In this document: one piece after another, positions 1 through 7,207 of the stretch
How the letters are laid out: each line of letters begins with the position of its first letter
Position numbering within the stretch: position 1 is the stretch's first letter
Assembly: GCA_035353395.1 (NCBI GenBank)
Contig: DAOPZL010000069.1
Span: 1 to 15,003, forward strand
Reading direction: 5' to 3'
Source of the DNA: UBA1801 sp035353395
Lineage (GTDB): Bacteria; Acidobacteriota; Holophagae; Holophagales; Holophagaceae
DNA: 15,003 nucleotides
The notes under the pieces: generated by a model
The model's input: only the letters and a program-made list of their open reading frames with translations
What the model was told of the DNA's origin: nothing
The model's database searches: none
Program-made: the position numbers and the translations under genes

Positions 1-1429
1 CCAGGCCGAGGGCCACCGCCGCATAGTCCTCCAGGAAGCCCGGCGTGTGCGCCTCCCCGCGCCTCCAGGTCCTGGAGAGGACGCCGTCCCGGAAGAGTTC
101 ACGCCGCAGGAACTCTGCGCATGCACCGGCGCTCTCCCGGTATCGTTCATCCTTGAGGATCTGGAACCCTCGCGCCATGGCCGAGAGGGCGAGCCCGTTC
201 CAGGAAGCCAGGATCTTGTCGTCCCGGTGGGGACGCACCCGCTGTCCGCGCGCTTCCCGCATCCGGGCCCGGAGCGCGTCCAGATGGGCTTCCAGGGCCT
301 CCGGCGCGAGGCCGTGGCGCCGCGGGAGATCCTCCGGAGCATCGAAGCGGTGCAGCACGCACTTCCCCTCCCGGGCAATGCCGAAGGCGTCGCAGAAGAG
401 CCTGCCGTCAACCTCTCCCAGGACGGACACCACTTCCGGAAGCTCGAAGGTGTAGAAGCGGCCTTCCTCGCCTTCACTGTCCGCGTCCTCGCTGGCATGG
501 AACCCTCCGCCGGCCTCCTGCAGGTCCCGCCGAAGGTAGTCGAGGGTCTCCCGGGCCACCTTCGCGTAGCGGGCTTCCCCGGTGGCCTGGTGGGCCGACA
601 GGTAGGTGCAGGCGAGCTCGGCGTTGTCGCAGAGCATCTTCTCGAAGTGGGGCACCAGCCACCGGGCATCGACACTGTAGCGGGCGAAGCCGCCCCCGAG
701 GTGGTCGAAGATGCCGCCCTCCGCCATGGCGTCCAGCGTCCGCAGCGCCATGGCACGGTCTCCCCGCCCGCCCCGGCGGAGGAGCAACTCCACGGAAAGG
801 AACGGTGGGAACTTGGGCGGCGGGCCGAACCCGCCCCATTCGGGGTCGTAGGTCCTCCGCAGGTCGGCCAGCGCCTCGTCAAGGAGGCCGCCCTCGGGGA
901 GCGTGGTCCCCGTCTCGAGGCCGGCCTGCCGCCGGAGCCGCTCCGTCAGGCGGCCGGCATCCGCCACGACCGCCGCCCGCCGGTCCCGCCAGGCTTCGGA
1001 GATGCGGACCAGGAGATCCAGGAACCCCGGGAAGCCCCACCGGGCCTCCAGCGGGAAATAAGTGCCCCCGTAGAACGGCTCGAGGTCCGGCGTGAGCCAG
1101 ACGTTCATGGGCCATCCCCCGCGCCCGGCGATGGCCTGGACGGCGCCCATGTAGAGGTCGTCCAGGTCCGGCCGTTCCTCCCGGTCGACCTTGACGCACA
1201 CGAATTCCCGGTTCAGGACGACGGCCACCTCGGGGTTCTCGAAACTCTCCCGCGCCATGACGTGGCACCAGTGGCAGGCCGAGTAGCCCACGCTCAGGAA
1301 GATGGGCTTGTCCTCCCGCCTCGCCCTCTGGAGGGCCTCCTCGCCCCAGGGATACCAGTCCACCGGGTTGCCGGCGTGCTGCAGAAGGTAGGGGCTGGTG
1401 CAACGGGCCAAGCGGTTGAGGGAGGTCAT
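1..1429 (-). CDS. Thioredoxin-fold DUF255 / YyaL-family protein (N-terminal 476 residues, runs off the window)
   Basis: The reading frame is open from the ATG at 1429 to the window edge, so the C-terminus is missing; family members are usually 600-700 residues. Residues 1-58 carry the family signature: an opening like SPYLLQHAGNPVDWYPW (from residue 12), then the thioredoxin-like CHWC pair (C52, C55) in SACHWCHVM. Further on are FENPEVA, VDREERPDLD and GGWPMNVWLTP, all typical of DUF255. The last visible residues (GFLEDYAAVALGL) match the start of the six-hairpin glycosidase-like half. In-frame ATGs lie at 1441 and 1429; 1429 is preferred because GGAG stands six bases before it. The gene diverges from ffh. 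The biochemical role of the family is not settled; a redox or sugar-related function is often proposed from the folds. Confidence 0.93.
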   Translation of the reverse strand, partial: MTSLNRLARCTSPYLLQHAGNPVDWYPWGEEALQRARREDKPIFLSVGYSACHWCHVMARESFENPEVAVVLNREFVCVKVDREERPDLDDLYMGAVQAIAGRGGWPMNVWLTPDLEPFYGGTYFPLEARWGFPGFLDLLVRISEAWRDRRAAVVADAGRLTERLRRQAGLETGTTLPEGGLLDEALADLRRTYDPEWGGFGPPPKFPPFLSVELLLRRGGRGDRAMALRTLDAMAEGGIFDHLGGGFARYSVDARWLVPHFEKMLCDNAELACTYLSAHQATGEARYAKVARETLDYLRRDLQEAGGGFHASEDADSEGEEGRFYTFELPEVVSVLGEVDGRLFCDAFGIAREGKCVLHRFDAPEDLPRRHGLAPEALEAHLDALRARMREARGQRVRPHRDDKILASWNGLALSAMARGFQILKDERYRESAGACAEFLRRELFRDGVLSRTWRRGEAHTPGFLEDYAAVALGL

Positions 1430-1450
1430 TTCTGACTCCATTTGTCAACT

Positions 1451-1459
1451 ATTATCGCA
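1451..1459 (-). promoter_or_regulatory. Candidate extended -10 promoter for the DUF255 gene
   Basis: Read on the minus strand this is TGCGATAAT, a TGn extension plus a five-of-six match to TATAAT. It would start transcription about 15 bases before the ATG at 1429. The -35 position (TGGCCG at 1479-1474, 17-base spacer) is a poor match, as is common with extended -10 promoters. Inferred from sequence only. Confidence 0.3.
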
Positions 1460-1469
1460 CCTTTCGGGT

Positions 1470-1502
1470 CCCGCGGCCATGCGTGGCCCCGGGGGCCGCG
1501 GG
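1470..1502. repeat. 9-bp GC-only inverted repeat between the divergent DUF255 and ffh genes
   Basis: The arms CCCGCGGCC (1470-1478) and GGCCGCGGG (1494-1502) are perfect reverse complements with a 15-base loop. The repeat lies between the candidate -10 boxes of the two divergent genes. It could be an operator or simply a product of high GC content. If the ffh promoter call is right, the repeat is upstream of the transcription start and would act as DNA, not as RNA. Confidence 0.35.
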
Positions 1503-1512
1503 CCGCTAGAAT
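1484..1512 (+). promoter_or_regulatory. Weak candidate promoter of ffh
   Basis: TAGAAT at 1507-1512 matches five of six -10 positions and is preceded, at a 17-base spacer, by TGGCCC (1484-1489), a poor -35. It would give a leader of roughly 25 bases before the ffh ATG. No better promoter is seen between 1442 and 1543. Confidence 0.25.
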
Positions 1513-1543
1513 GAAGCATTGCCCGTGCGGGCCGTGGAGTTCC

Positions 1544-2929
1544 ATGTTCGAATCCCTGACCGACAAGCTGAGCAAGGCCATGAAGTCCCTCCGGGGCCAG
1601 GCCAGGCTCACCGAGAAGAACATCGAAGACGCCCTGCGCGAGGTGCGCATGGCTCTGCTGGAAGCGGACGTCCATGTCCAGGTCACCAAGGCCTTCCTGG
1701 CCAAGGTGAAGGAGAAGGCCCTGGGCGCGGAGGTCCTGAACGGCCTCAATCCGACCCAGGCCTTCGTGGACATCGTCTACCAGGAACTGACCGCCATCAT
1801 GGGCGGCACCGCCCCCGAGCGCCCCCTGGAGTTCTCCCCCAAGCCCCCCACGGTCGTCATGATGATCGGCCTCCAGGGAGCGGGCAAGACCACCACCTGC
1901 GGGAAGCTGGCACGCTTCCTGAAGAAGAACGGGAATTCCCCGATCCTCGTGCCGGCGGACGTCTATCGTCCCGCCGCCATTGAGCAGCTCCACGTGGTGG
2001 CCAAGGAGGCCGGCGTCCCCAGCTACCGGACGGACTCCCTGGACCCCGTGACGATCTGCCGCTCGGCCGTCGAGGACGCGCGCCACAAGGGCTGGGACGT
2101 GGTGATCCTGGATACCGCGGGCCGCCTGCACCTGGACGACGTGCTCATGCACGAGCTGGCCCGCATCAAGGCGGCCACGGCCCCCGACGAGATCCTCTTC
2201 GTGGCCGACGCCATGACGGGCCAGGACGCCGTCCGCTCCGCGGGCGCCTTCCACGAGAAGCTGGGCATCACGGGCGTGATCCTCACCAAGACCGACGGCG
2301 ACACGAGGGGCGGGGCGGCCTTCAGCATCAAGCACATCACGGGGCAGCCCATCAAGTTCGCGGGAAGCGGCGAGAAGCTGGACGACTTCGAGCGTTTCCA
2401 CCCCGACCGCATGGCCCAGAGAATCCTGGGCATGGGCGACGTCCTGACCCTCATCGAGCAGGCCAAGGAGAAGATCGACGAGGGCGAGGCCCAGCGCATG
2501 GCCCAGCGCCTCGTGAAGAACCAGTTCACCCTCGAGGACATGCTCGGCCAGATGCGGCAGATGCAGAAACTCGGCAACATGCAGAAGATCATGGGCATGA
2601 TCCCGGGCCTGGGCCAGTTCAAGCAGCAGATCGAGACCGTGGCCACCGACAAGCGCATGAAGCACCTGGAAGCCATCCTCACGTCGATGACGCCCGCGGA
2701 GCGCAGGAACCACCTGCTCCTGGACGGGAAACGCAAGCGCCGCATCGCGGCGGGCTCCGGCCGCCCCGTCCACGAGGTGAACCGCCTGCTCAAGCAGTAC
2801 CTCGACATGAAGAAGATGATGTCCCAGATGAACGACCCCAAGTTCATGAAGCGCATGCAGGCGATGATGGGCAAGTCGGGAGGTCTTCCGGGGATGCCGA
2901 ACTTCCCGGGAGGCTCGCTTCCGTTCTGA
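1544..2929 (+). CDS. ffh: Signal recognition particle protein Ffh (SRP54 GTPase)
   Basis: Ffh binds 4.5S RNA and hydrophobic signal sequences on nascent chains and delivers ribosomes to FtsY at the inner membrane. The 461-residue protein has the complete layout: a helical N domain (1-100), a G domain with P-loop GLQGAGKTT (109-117), DTAGR (190-194), TKTD (248-251) and GSGEKLDD (274-281), then a methionine-rich M domain from about 325 with GMIPG and the SGRPVHEVNRLL helix. The frame stays open upstream to a TTG at 1442, but the ATG at 1544 gives the standard MFESLTDKLSKAM opening and has GTGGAG four bases before it. Length and ending are normal. No SRP RNA gene is seen nearby. It heads the plus-strand block with rpsP, khpA and rimM, 176 bases before rpsP. 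Confidence 0.98.
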   Translation: MFESLTDKLSKAMKSLRGQARLTEKNIEDALREVRMALLEADVHVQVTKAFLAKVKEKALGAEVLNGLNPTQAFVDIVYQELTAIMGGTAPERPLEFSPKPPTVVMMIGLQGAGKTTTCGKLARFLKKNGNSPILVPADVYRPAAIEQLHVVAKEAGVPSYRTDSLDPVTICRSAVEDARHKGWDVVILDTAGRLHLDDVLMHELARIKAATAPDEILFVADAMTGQDAVRSAGAFHEKLGITGVILTKTDGDTRGGAAFSIKHITGQPIKFAGSGEKLDDFERFHPDRMAQRILGMGDVLTLIEQAKEKIDEGEAQRMAQRLVKNQFTLEDMLGQMRQMQKLGNMQKIMGMIPGLGQFKQQIETVATDKRMKHLEAILTSMTPAERRNHLLLDGKRKRRIAAGSGRPVHEVNRLLKQYLDMKKMMSQMNDPKFMKRMQAMMGKSGGLPGMPNFPGGSLPF

Positions 2930-2961
2930 GCGCTGGAGCCGGCCGCTCCGCTTCGGCGCTC
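2928..2961 (+). terminator. GC-rich hairpin just after ffh, possible terminator
   Basis: Outer arms GAGCGC (2928-2933) and GCGCTC (2956-2961) and inner arms GGAGC (2935-2939) and GCTCC (2945-2949) can fold into one bulged stem that starts at the ffh stop. No T-run follows, so it is not a classical intrinsic terminator. It may stabilise the 3' end or help a factor-dependent stop. The rest of the 2930-3105 spacer holds no gene; there is a T6 run at 3046-3051 without a convincing stem before it. Confidence 0.25.
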
Positions 2962-3055
2962 CTCCCAGGCTTGGCGCTTCTGCACGGAAGGCGCGGCCCA
3001 GGGCGGGAAGCGGCGGGACGGATCCCCCACCTTCCTCTGCCGGGATTTTTTCCGC

Positions 3056-3084
3056 TTGGGAAGCGAGCCCACTCAAGCTAAACT
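3056..3084 (+). promoter_or_regulatory. Candidate sigma-70-type promoter of the rpsP operon
   Basis: TTGGGA (3056-3061) and TAAACT (3079-3084) are separated by exactly 17 bases, and each matches four of six consensus positions. The start would fall near 3091, some 15 bases before the rpsP ATG, and would include the AGGAG at 3095-3099. This suggests rpsP-khpA-rimM can be transcribed independently of ffh. Confidence 0.42.
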
Positions 3085-3105
3085 GGTCTGCTCTAGGAGT
3101 TCCTG

Positions 3106-3348
3106 ATGCTTTCCATTCGCCTTGCCCGGAACGGCGCCAAGAAGCGGCCCTTCTACCACATCGTCGTCTCTGAGAACGATCGCATTCCCACTGGCCAGGC
3201 CATCGAGATCCTCGGCTTCGTGAATCCCATCGCGAAGACCGGCGAGACCGTCCGCATCGATGCGGAAAAGGCCAAGACCTGGATCCAGAAGGGCGCCCAG
3301 CCCTCCAAGACCGTGCTGGACCTCTTCAAGAAGAACGCGATCGTCTAG
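3106..3348 (+). CDS. rpsP: 30S ribosomal protein bS16
   Basis: bS16 is an early-binding protein of the 30S subunit that contacts 16S rRNA. The 80-residue product starts MLSIRLARNGAKKRPFYHIVV and continues with GQAIEILGFVNP, both conserved in bS16. Its length is at the short end of the normal 80-90. AGGAG lies six bases before the ATG. It is followed after 60 bases by khpA, with an intrinsic terminator in between. The neighbourhood (ffh upstream, KH protein and rimM downstream) is the widespread ribosome-biogenesis cluster. Confidence 0.97.
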   Translation: MLSIRLARNGAKKRPFYHIVVSENDRIPTGQAIEILGFVNPIAKTGETVRIDAEKAKTWIQKGAQPSKTVLDLFKKNAIV

Positions 3349-3368
3349 CCCCGGTTGCTGGATTCGAG

Positions 3369-3391
3369 GCCGGACGCCCGTCCGGCTTTTT
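3369..3391 (+). terminator. Intrinsic terminator or attenuator between rpsP and khpA
   Basis: GCCGGAC (3369-3375) and GTCCGGC (3380-3386) form a perfect 7-bp stem with a four-base loop, followed at once by TTTTT (3387-3391). This is the best rho-independent terminator in the window. It lies in the 60 bases between rpsP and the khpA ribosome-binding site at 3399. I see no separate promoter for khpA, so partial read-through, giving more rpsP than khpA-rimM mRNA, is the likeliest reading. Confidence 0.75.
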
Positions 3392-3408
3392 GTGTTGCAG
3401 GAGCGCCC

Positions 3409-3678
3409 GTGAATCTCGAAGCCTTCCTCAAGGACGTCCTGGCGCCGGTCGTGGACCATCCGGAGGACCTGCGGATCGAAGTGAGCGGCGACGGGAAGAA
3501 GCGCGACGTGCTGATCCATGCGGATGCCCGGGACCGGGGCCGCATCATCGGCAAGAGCGGGCGCATGATCTCTTCCCTGCGCACGCTCGTGAAGGCGGCC
3601 GGCGAGAAATCAGGTCTCGTCGTCAGCCTCGAACTCTATGAAGAGGACGATCCCCGGGAACCCCGGGAATCCTGCTGA
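3409..3678 (+). CDS. khpA: KH-domain RNA-binding protein, KhpA/YlqC family
   Basis: This is a small single-KH protein of 89 residues, of the type encoded next to rpsP and rimM in many bacteria. KhpA proteins bind RNA and are linked to ribosome assembly, small-RNA function or cell-length control depending on species. The KH GxxG loop is clear in RGRIIGKSGRMISSL (IIGKSG at 46-51), with the usual leading helix AFLKDVLAPVVDHPEDL. The start is GTG at 3409: AGGAG (3399-3403) stands five bases before it, and the in-frame upstream extension to 3355 would run through the terminator hairpin. Its stop overlaps the rimM start as TGATG, which suggests coupled translation. The acidic tail (YEEDDPREPRE) is variable in the family. 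Confidence 0.93.
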   Translation: MNLEAFLKDVLAPVVDHPEDLRIEVSGDGKKRDVLIHADARDRGRIIGKSGRMISSLRTLVKAAGEKSGLVVSLELYEEDDPREPRESC

Positions 3679-4232
3679 TGCTCCTCCTGGGCCATCTGGC
3701 GAAGCTCCAGGGGCTGAAGGGCGAGTTCCTGCTGCACGCGGTGATGGATGATCCCGCGCGCCTGCCGGACCTCCAGGGGCTCGTGCTGGCGCCCCCCGAG
3801 GAGGATCTCCAGCCCGCGGCCGAGGCGCACCCTCCGGCGCTGCCCGTGACCGTGCGCAGCTTCCGGTGGCATCAGGACCGGCCCTGCGTGTCCTTCCGGG
3901 AACTGCCGGACCGCACGGCCTCGGAGCCCGTCAGGGGATGGTCGCTCTGGATGCCCGAGGCCCAGGCCGTCCTGGGCGAGGGAGAGTCCTTCCGGCACGA
4001 CTGGGTGGGCTGCGAGGTGTTTCTCGGGGGCTCAAAGATCGGCGAGGTGGTCCGCCTGGAGCCCACCCCCATGGGCTACGACATGGTCCTCATGCGGGAC
4101 CGGCGGCCCCGCCGCACGGGCATCCGGGAGATCCCCTACATCAAGGCCTGGTTCACCCTGGACCTGCCTCACCGGCGCATCGACCTGGACCCCCCTGGAG
4201 GCCTCCTGGACCTGGACCAGATCGAAGACTAN
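3678..4232 (+). CDS. rimM: Ribosome maturation factor RimM (stop codon falls at the edge of the N gap)
   Basis: RimM binds uS19 and assists maturation of the 30S head. The 184-residue product has the N-terminal RimM barrel with the opening LLGHLAKLQGLKGEFLLH and later LPDRTASEPVRGWSLW. The PRC-barrel C-terminus starts near residue 107 (HDWVGCEVFLGGSKIGEV) and ends in IPYIKAWFTLDLP and DPPGGLLDL. The ATG overlaps the khpA stop by one base and there is no strong ribosome-binding site of its own, so coupling is likely. After the last codon (GAC) the sequence reads TA then N; the same bases after the gap continue as TAG, so a TAG stop is inferred. Length is normal for RimM, so little or nothing of the protein is missing. 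Confidence 0.93.
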
Positions 4233-4331
4233 NNNNNNNNNNNNNNNNNNNNNNNNNNNNNNNNNNNNNNNNNNNNNNNNNNNNNNNNNNNNNNNNNNNN
4301 NNNNNNNNNNNNNNNNNNNNNNNNNNNNNNN
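4232..4331. other. Run of exactly 100 N: assembly gap of unknown true size
   Basis: The last 11 bases before the gap (4221-4231) and the first 11 after it (4332-4342) are both ATCGAAGACTA. A round 100 N is a common placeholder for a scaffold join of unknown length. The duplicated flank suggests the contig ends may overlap and that no real sequence is missing, but the gap could also hide genes such as trmD and rplS. Confidence 0.97.
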
Positions 4332-4339
4332 ATCGAAGA

Positions 4340-6124
4340 CTAGCGGATGGCCATGTCGAAGGGCATCCGGGCATAGACGGCGCGGGGATCGTTGAGGGCG
4401 TTGAGGCCCTGGATCTGCCGCTCCCACTCGGCCTTGAGCTGGTCTCCCAGGCCGGCCCTCACCACCTTGCGCCCGCTCTTGCGCGCCAGGAACTTCATGG
4501 CCTTCTCCAGGGCGGACGGAGCCGGGAACGGCGTGTCCATCCGGTAGTCGTCCTCGACCTTGGCCAGCTTCGCCGCGTACCTGACGGCATCCAGGAGCCC
4601 TCCCATCTCGTCCACCAGTCCCAGCCTCGCCGCTTCCCGCCCCGACCAGACACGCCCCTGGGCGATCTCCTGGACGTCCTCCTTCCGCATCCGGCGGCTC
4701 TCCGCCACCTTCTGCAGGAACTGGTCGTAGATGTCGTCCACCACCGCCTGGATGCGGGCCATCTCCTCCGGCGTGCTGGGGCGCGTGATGGTCGGAGGGG
4801 CGAGCCTCGCCGTCTGCACGCGGTCCCAGGTGACACCGTGGTCGTTGGCCAGCTTCTTCACGTTGGGCAGCAGGCCGAACACGCCGATCGAGCCCGTGAT
4901 GGTCCCCGGCTCGGCGAAGATGTGGCTGCCGTAGGTGCTGATCCAGTAGCCTCCCGAGGCGGCCACGGTGCCCATCGACACCACCACGGGCTTCACCTTC
5001 CTCGCCTGGATCACCTCGCGCTGGATCACGTCCGAGGCTGTCGCGCTGCCGCCCGGGCTGTTCACCCGGAGCACGATGGCCTTGACGTCCGGATCCAGGC
5101 GCAGCTTCCTCAGTTCCTGGCTGAGCCGCTCGCCGCCTACCTGGCCTCCGTCCCCGTCGCCGTCCACGATCTCGCCCTCCGCGTAGACGACCGCGATGCG
5201 GTTCTTCCCGCCGCCCGAGGGGACGATCTTCGCATAGTCGACGGCATTGATCTGCGGGAGATCCTGGTCCTTTCCCGTCCTTCCCGCCAAGGTCTTCAGC
5301 TCGTCCAGCACTTCGTCGAAGTAGACGAGCTTGTCCACCAGCCCGGCCTGTTCTGCCTCGCCGCCCGTGAGCACGGCCTTCTCGTCCGCGAGCTGCTGGA
5401 TGTCCTCAGGCCGCTTCCCCCGATCCTTGGCCACGCTGGTCTTCCAGTCGAGCCAGAGATCGTCGAGCAGCTGCGTCTGCTGGACCCGGTTCTCCTCGCT
5501 CATCCGGTCCATGATGTAGGGCTCCACCGCGCTCTTGTACTTGCCGACGCGCGTGACCTGGAACTCGATGCCGTACTTCCTGAAGGCTCCCGCCATGAAC
5601 ATCGTCTCCGCGGCAGGCCCCGACACCTCGACCTGCCCGAAGGGGTTTCCGTAGAGCGTCCCCGCGCCGGAGCACAGGTAGTATTCGCGCTTGGTCCAGA
5701 CCTGGTTGTAGGCGATCACCGGCTTGCCGCTCACCTCCTTGAAACGCTGGATGGCGGCCTTGAGTTCCGCGAGGGCGCCATACCCCGAACCGTAGCCTTC
5801 CGAACGGAGGTTCCCCGTCAGGTAGAGGGCGGCGATGTTGGCGTCCGTGGCGGCCTGGTCGAGGGCCTGGATCAGGACGGGCAGAGGGGTGCCGTTCTCG
5901 ATCCTGCCCTGGAGCGCACGCTGGAAGGCCTCCTCGGCCCCCGGATCCTTCAGGGAATCCGGGATGTTGGTGTTCAGGTCCAGGACGAGGATGGCCCGCC
6001 TCGGGACACTGGGCGCGGAGGGGCTCAGGGTCGTCAGGACGCCGAACACGAGGAAGAGCATCGATCCGAAGAACAGGCCGAGGGCGATCAGGGAAGCGAA
6101 CAGGGATTTGAAGAAGTCCTTCAT
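4340..6124 (-). CDS. sppA: Signal peptide peptidase SppA, long (67K) type
   Basis: SppA is a membrane-anchored Ser/Lys protease that degrades signal peptides left in the inner membrane. The 594-residue protein has an N-terminal anchor (about residues 4-31) and two tandem peptidase S49 domains, as in the E. coli enzyme (about 618 residues). The catalytic lysine is K197 in VGKYKSAVEPY in the first domain. The nucleophile is S390 in TVAASGGYWIS of the second, which also has NSPGGS (355-360) and TGSIGVFG (410-417). All key residues are present. The ATG at 6124 has GGAG eight bases upstream and overlaps the previous gene's stop as ATGA. The TAG stop at 4342-4340 would share a CTAG with the rimM stop if the N gap is artificial. 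It is probably the last gene of its transcription unit. Confidence 0.95.
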   Translation of the reverse strand: MKDFFKSLFASLIALGLFFGSMLFLVFGVLTTLSPSAPSVPRRAILVLDLNTNIPDSLKDPGAEEAFQRALQGRIENGTPLPVLIQALDQAATDANIAALYLTGNLRSEGYGSGYGALAELKAAIQRFKEVSGKPVIAYNQVWTKREYYLCSGAGTLYGNPFGQVEVSGPAAETMFMAGAFRKYGIEFQVTRVGKYKSAVEPYIMDRMSEENRVQQTQLLDDLWLDWKTSVAKDRGKRPEDIQQLADEKAVLTGGEAEQAGLVDKLVYFDEVLDELKTLAGRTGKDQDLPQINAVDYAKIVPSGGGKNRIAVVYAEGEIVDGDGDGGQVGGERLSQELRKLRLDPDVKAIVLRVNSPGGSATASDVIQREVIQARKVKPVVVSMGTVAASGGYWISTYGSHIFAEPGTITGSIGVFGLLPNVKKLANDHGVTWDRVQTARLAPPTITRPSTPEEMARIQAVVDDIYDQFLQKVAESRRMRKEDVQEIAQGRVWSGREAARLGLVDEMGGLLDAVRYAAKLAKVEDDYRMDTPFPAPSALEKAMKFLARKSGRKVVRAGLGDQLKAEWERQIQGLNALNDPRAVYARMPFDMAIR

Positions 6125-7137
6125 GAACGCAGCTCCGGTCTGTCCCGATCATCATCGCACAGCCCAGGCTCCCTTCCTCGGCCGGGACGACGCGGGGACG
6201 GAACGATCTCCGCGAGGGGGATCAGGGGCCTGAGCCCCCTCGCGGAGGCGCGCACCACCATGGCCTCGTCCCCCACCCACGGGAAGAAATCCCTGAGCAG
6301 GAGCGGGGAGTCCTTCCGTTCCTGGAGCCTCCGCCAGGAGGCCTCGGCCCCCGCGTAGCCGTAGTACAGCTCCTTGAACCGGACCTGCTCCGGAATCACG
6401 TAGGCCAGGTGCTGGAAGACGAGGCCTGCCGCCTCCGTCTCGGCATGGGAGAAGACCCTGGAGTCCCCCGGCCGCAGGGGCTGGCGGGGCGGGGCGTGCC
6501 GGCGGACGCGCCGTTCCCAGGCCCTCAGGCGCTCCCAGGGGCTCGCCAGGATGGGGGGCTCGTGGCTCAGCCAGTCGTGCCCGGGCCGGAACCTCCAGGT
6601 CCTGAGCCATTCGCCGGCCGGCTGGTTGCCGTAGCAGTTCCGGCTGGCGAGCACCAGGTCGGGGCCCACGAAGAAATGGCACCAGTAGTAGGCGGCCCGC
6701 TTCCGCGGATCGCGCGAGAACAGCCGATGGACCGCGTGCACCTGGTCGCTCGTCCACAGCTCGTCGACATCCACCTGCCACAGCAGGGACTCGCCTTCGA
6801 TCCGGGAGAGGGGCGCCCGGACCATCTCCAGCTTCCCGTCCCAGTACTGTCCGGGCTCCTTGCGGTGGACCACGACCTGGCCGGGAAAAGCGCCCGCCAG
6901 TTCATCCAGGTATTCCGTGGTGCCGTCGACGCTCCGGCCCTCCCTGTGGAAACAATCCGGGATCCGCCCCCCGTTCTCCAGGGACCAGGCGGTGTCATGG
7001 CTGAGGGAGGCGACCCCTTCGACGATGTGCCAGGACCATGGCACCTGGAGCGTGCGGAACACCTCGATGTGGTGCCGGACGAACGGCATGCCGTTCAGGA
7101 CGAGGGTGAAGAAATGGATGGGGAGCTGGGTGGACAT
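6121..7137 (-). CDS. Putative glycosyltransferase-like protein with a DxD motif
   Basis: The 338-residue product opens STQLPIHFFTLVLNGMPFVR, which resembles proteins that act on sugar nucleotides (GT2/GT92-like openings). A DVDELW at residues 123-128 looks like the DxD metal- and nucleotide-sugar-binding motif at the end of a beta strand (LLWQVDVDELW). Other notable segments are HIVEGVASLSHDTAW, EYLDELAG and PGQYWDGKLEMV. There is no signal peptide or membrane segment, so it is probably cytoplasmic. The frame is open upstream to a GTG at 7215, but ATG 7137 gives the more family-like start; its ribosome-binding site (GGGA seven bases upstream) is weak. The stop overlaps the sppA ATG. I am confident it is a gene; the enzyme class and substrate are inferred. 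Confidence 0.72.
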   Translation of the reverse strand: MSTQLPIHFFTLVLNGMPFVRHHIEVFRTLQVPWSWHIVEGVASLSHDTAWSLENGGRIPDCFHREGRSVDGTTEYLDELAGAFPGQVVVHRKEPGQYWDGKLEMVRAPLSRIEGESLLWQVDVDELWTSDQVHAVHRLFSRDPRKRAAYYWCHFFVGPDLVLASRNCYGNQPAGEWLRTWRFRPGHDWLSHEPPILASPWERLRAWERRVRRHAPPRQPLRPGDSRVFSHAETEAAGLVFQHLAYVIPEQVRFKELYYGYAGAEASWRRLQERKDSPLLLRDFFPWVGDEAMVVRASARGLRPLIPLAEIVPSPRRPGRGREPGLCDDDRDRPELRS

Positions 7138-7172
7138 GCCGGGATCCCGGGTGGAGAGGCCGGCATCCCGGC
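7138..7172 (-). repeat. Inverted repeat abutting the start codon of the glycosyltransferase-like gene
   Basis: GCCGGGAT (7138-7145) and ATCCCGGC (7165-7172) are perfect 8-bp arms with a 19-base loop, and the stem ends exactly at the ATG. In the mRNA it would pair the weak GGGA ribosome-binding site into a helix. It may lower initiation, or may point to a different true start. Inferred from sequence. Confidence 0.35.
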
Positions 7173-7207
7173 AGGGGCAGGATCGCATATTCCCCCGCCC
7201 GCCTGAA

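Noticed and set aside
47..1435. 462-residue plus-strand open frame opposite the DUF255 gene
   Set aside because: The minus strand here encodes a clear DUF255 protein with its CHWC motif. The plus-strand translation has no recognisable domain and is a GC-driven shadow.
1442..1543. TTG-initiated 34-residue N-terminal extension of Ffh
   Set aside because: It runs through the promoter and inverted repeat, has no ribosome-binding site and is absent from the family. The ATG at 1544 fits better.
1445..3076. 543-residue minus-strand open frame opposite ffh
   Set aside because: His/Leu/Val-rich antisense shadow of ffh with no motif.
3866..6358. 830-residue plus-strand open frame across the N gap and opposite sppA
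   Set aside because: It reads through 100 N and is out of frame with rimM and antisense to sppA, whose active-site residues are intact.
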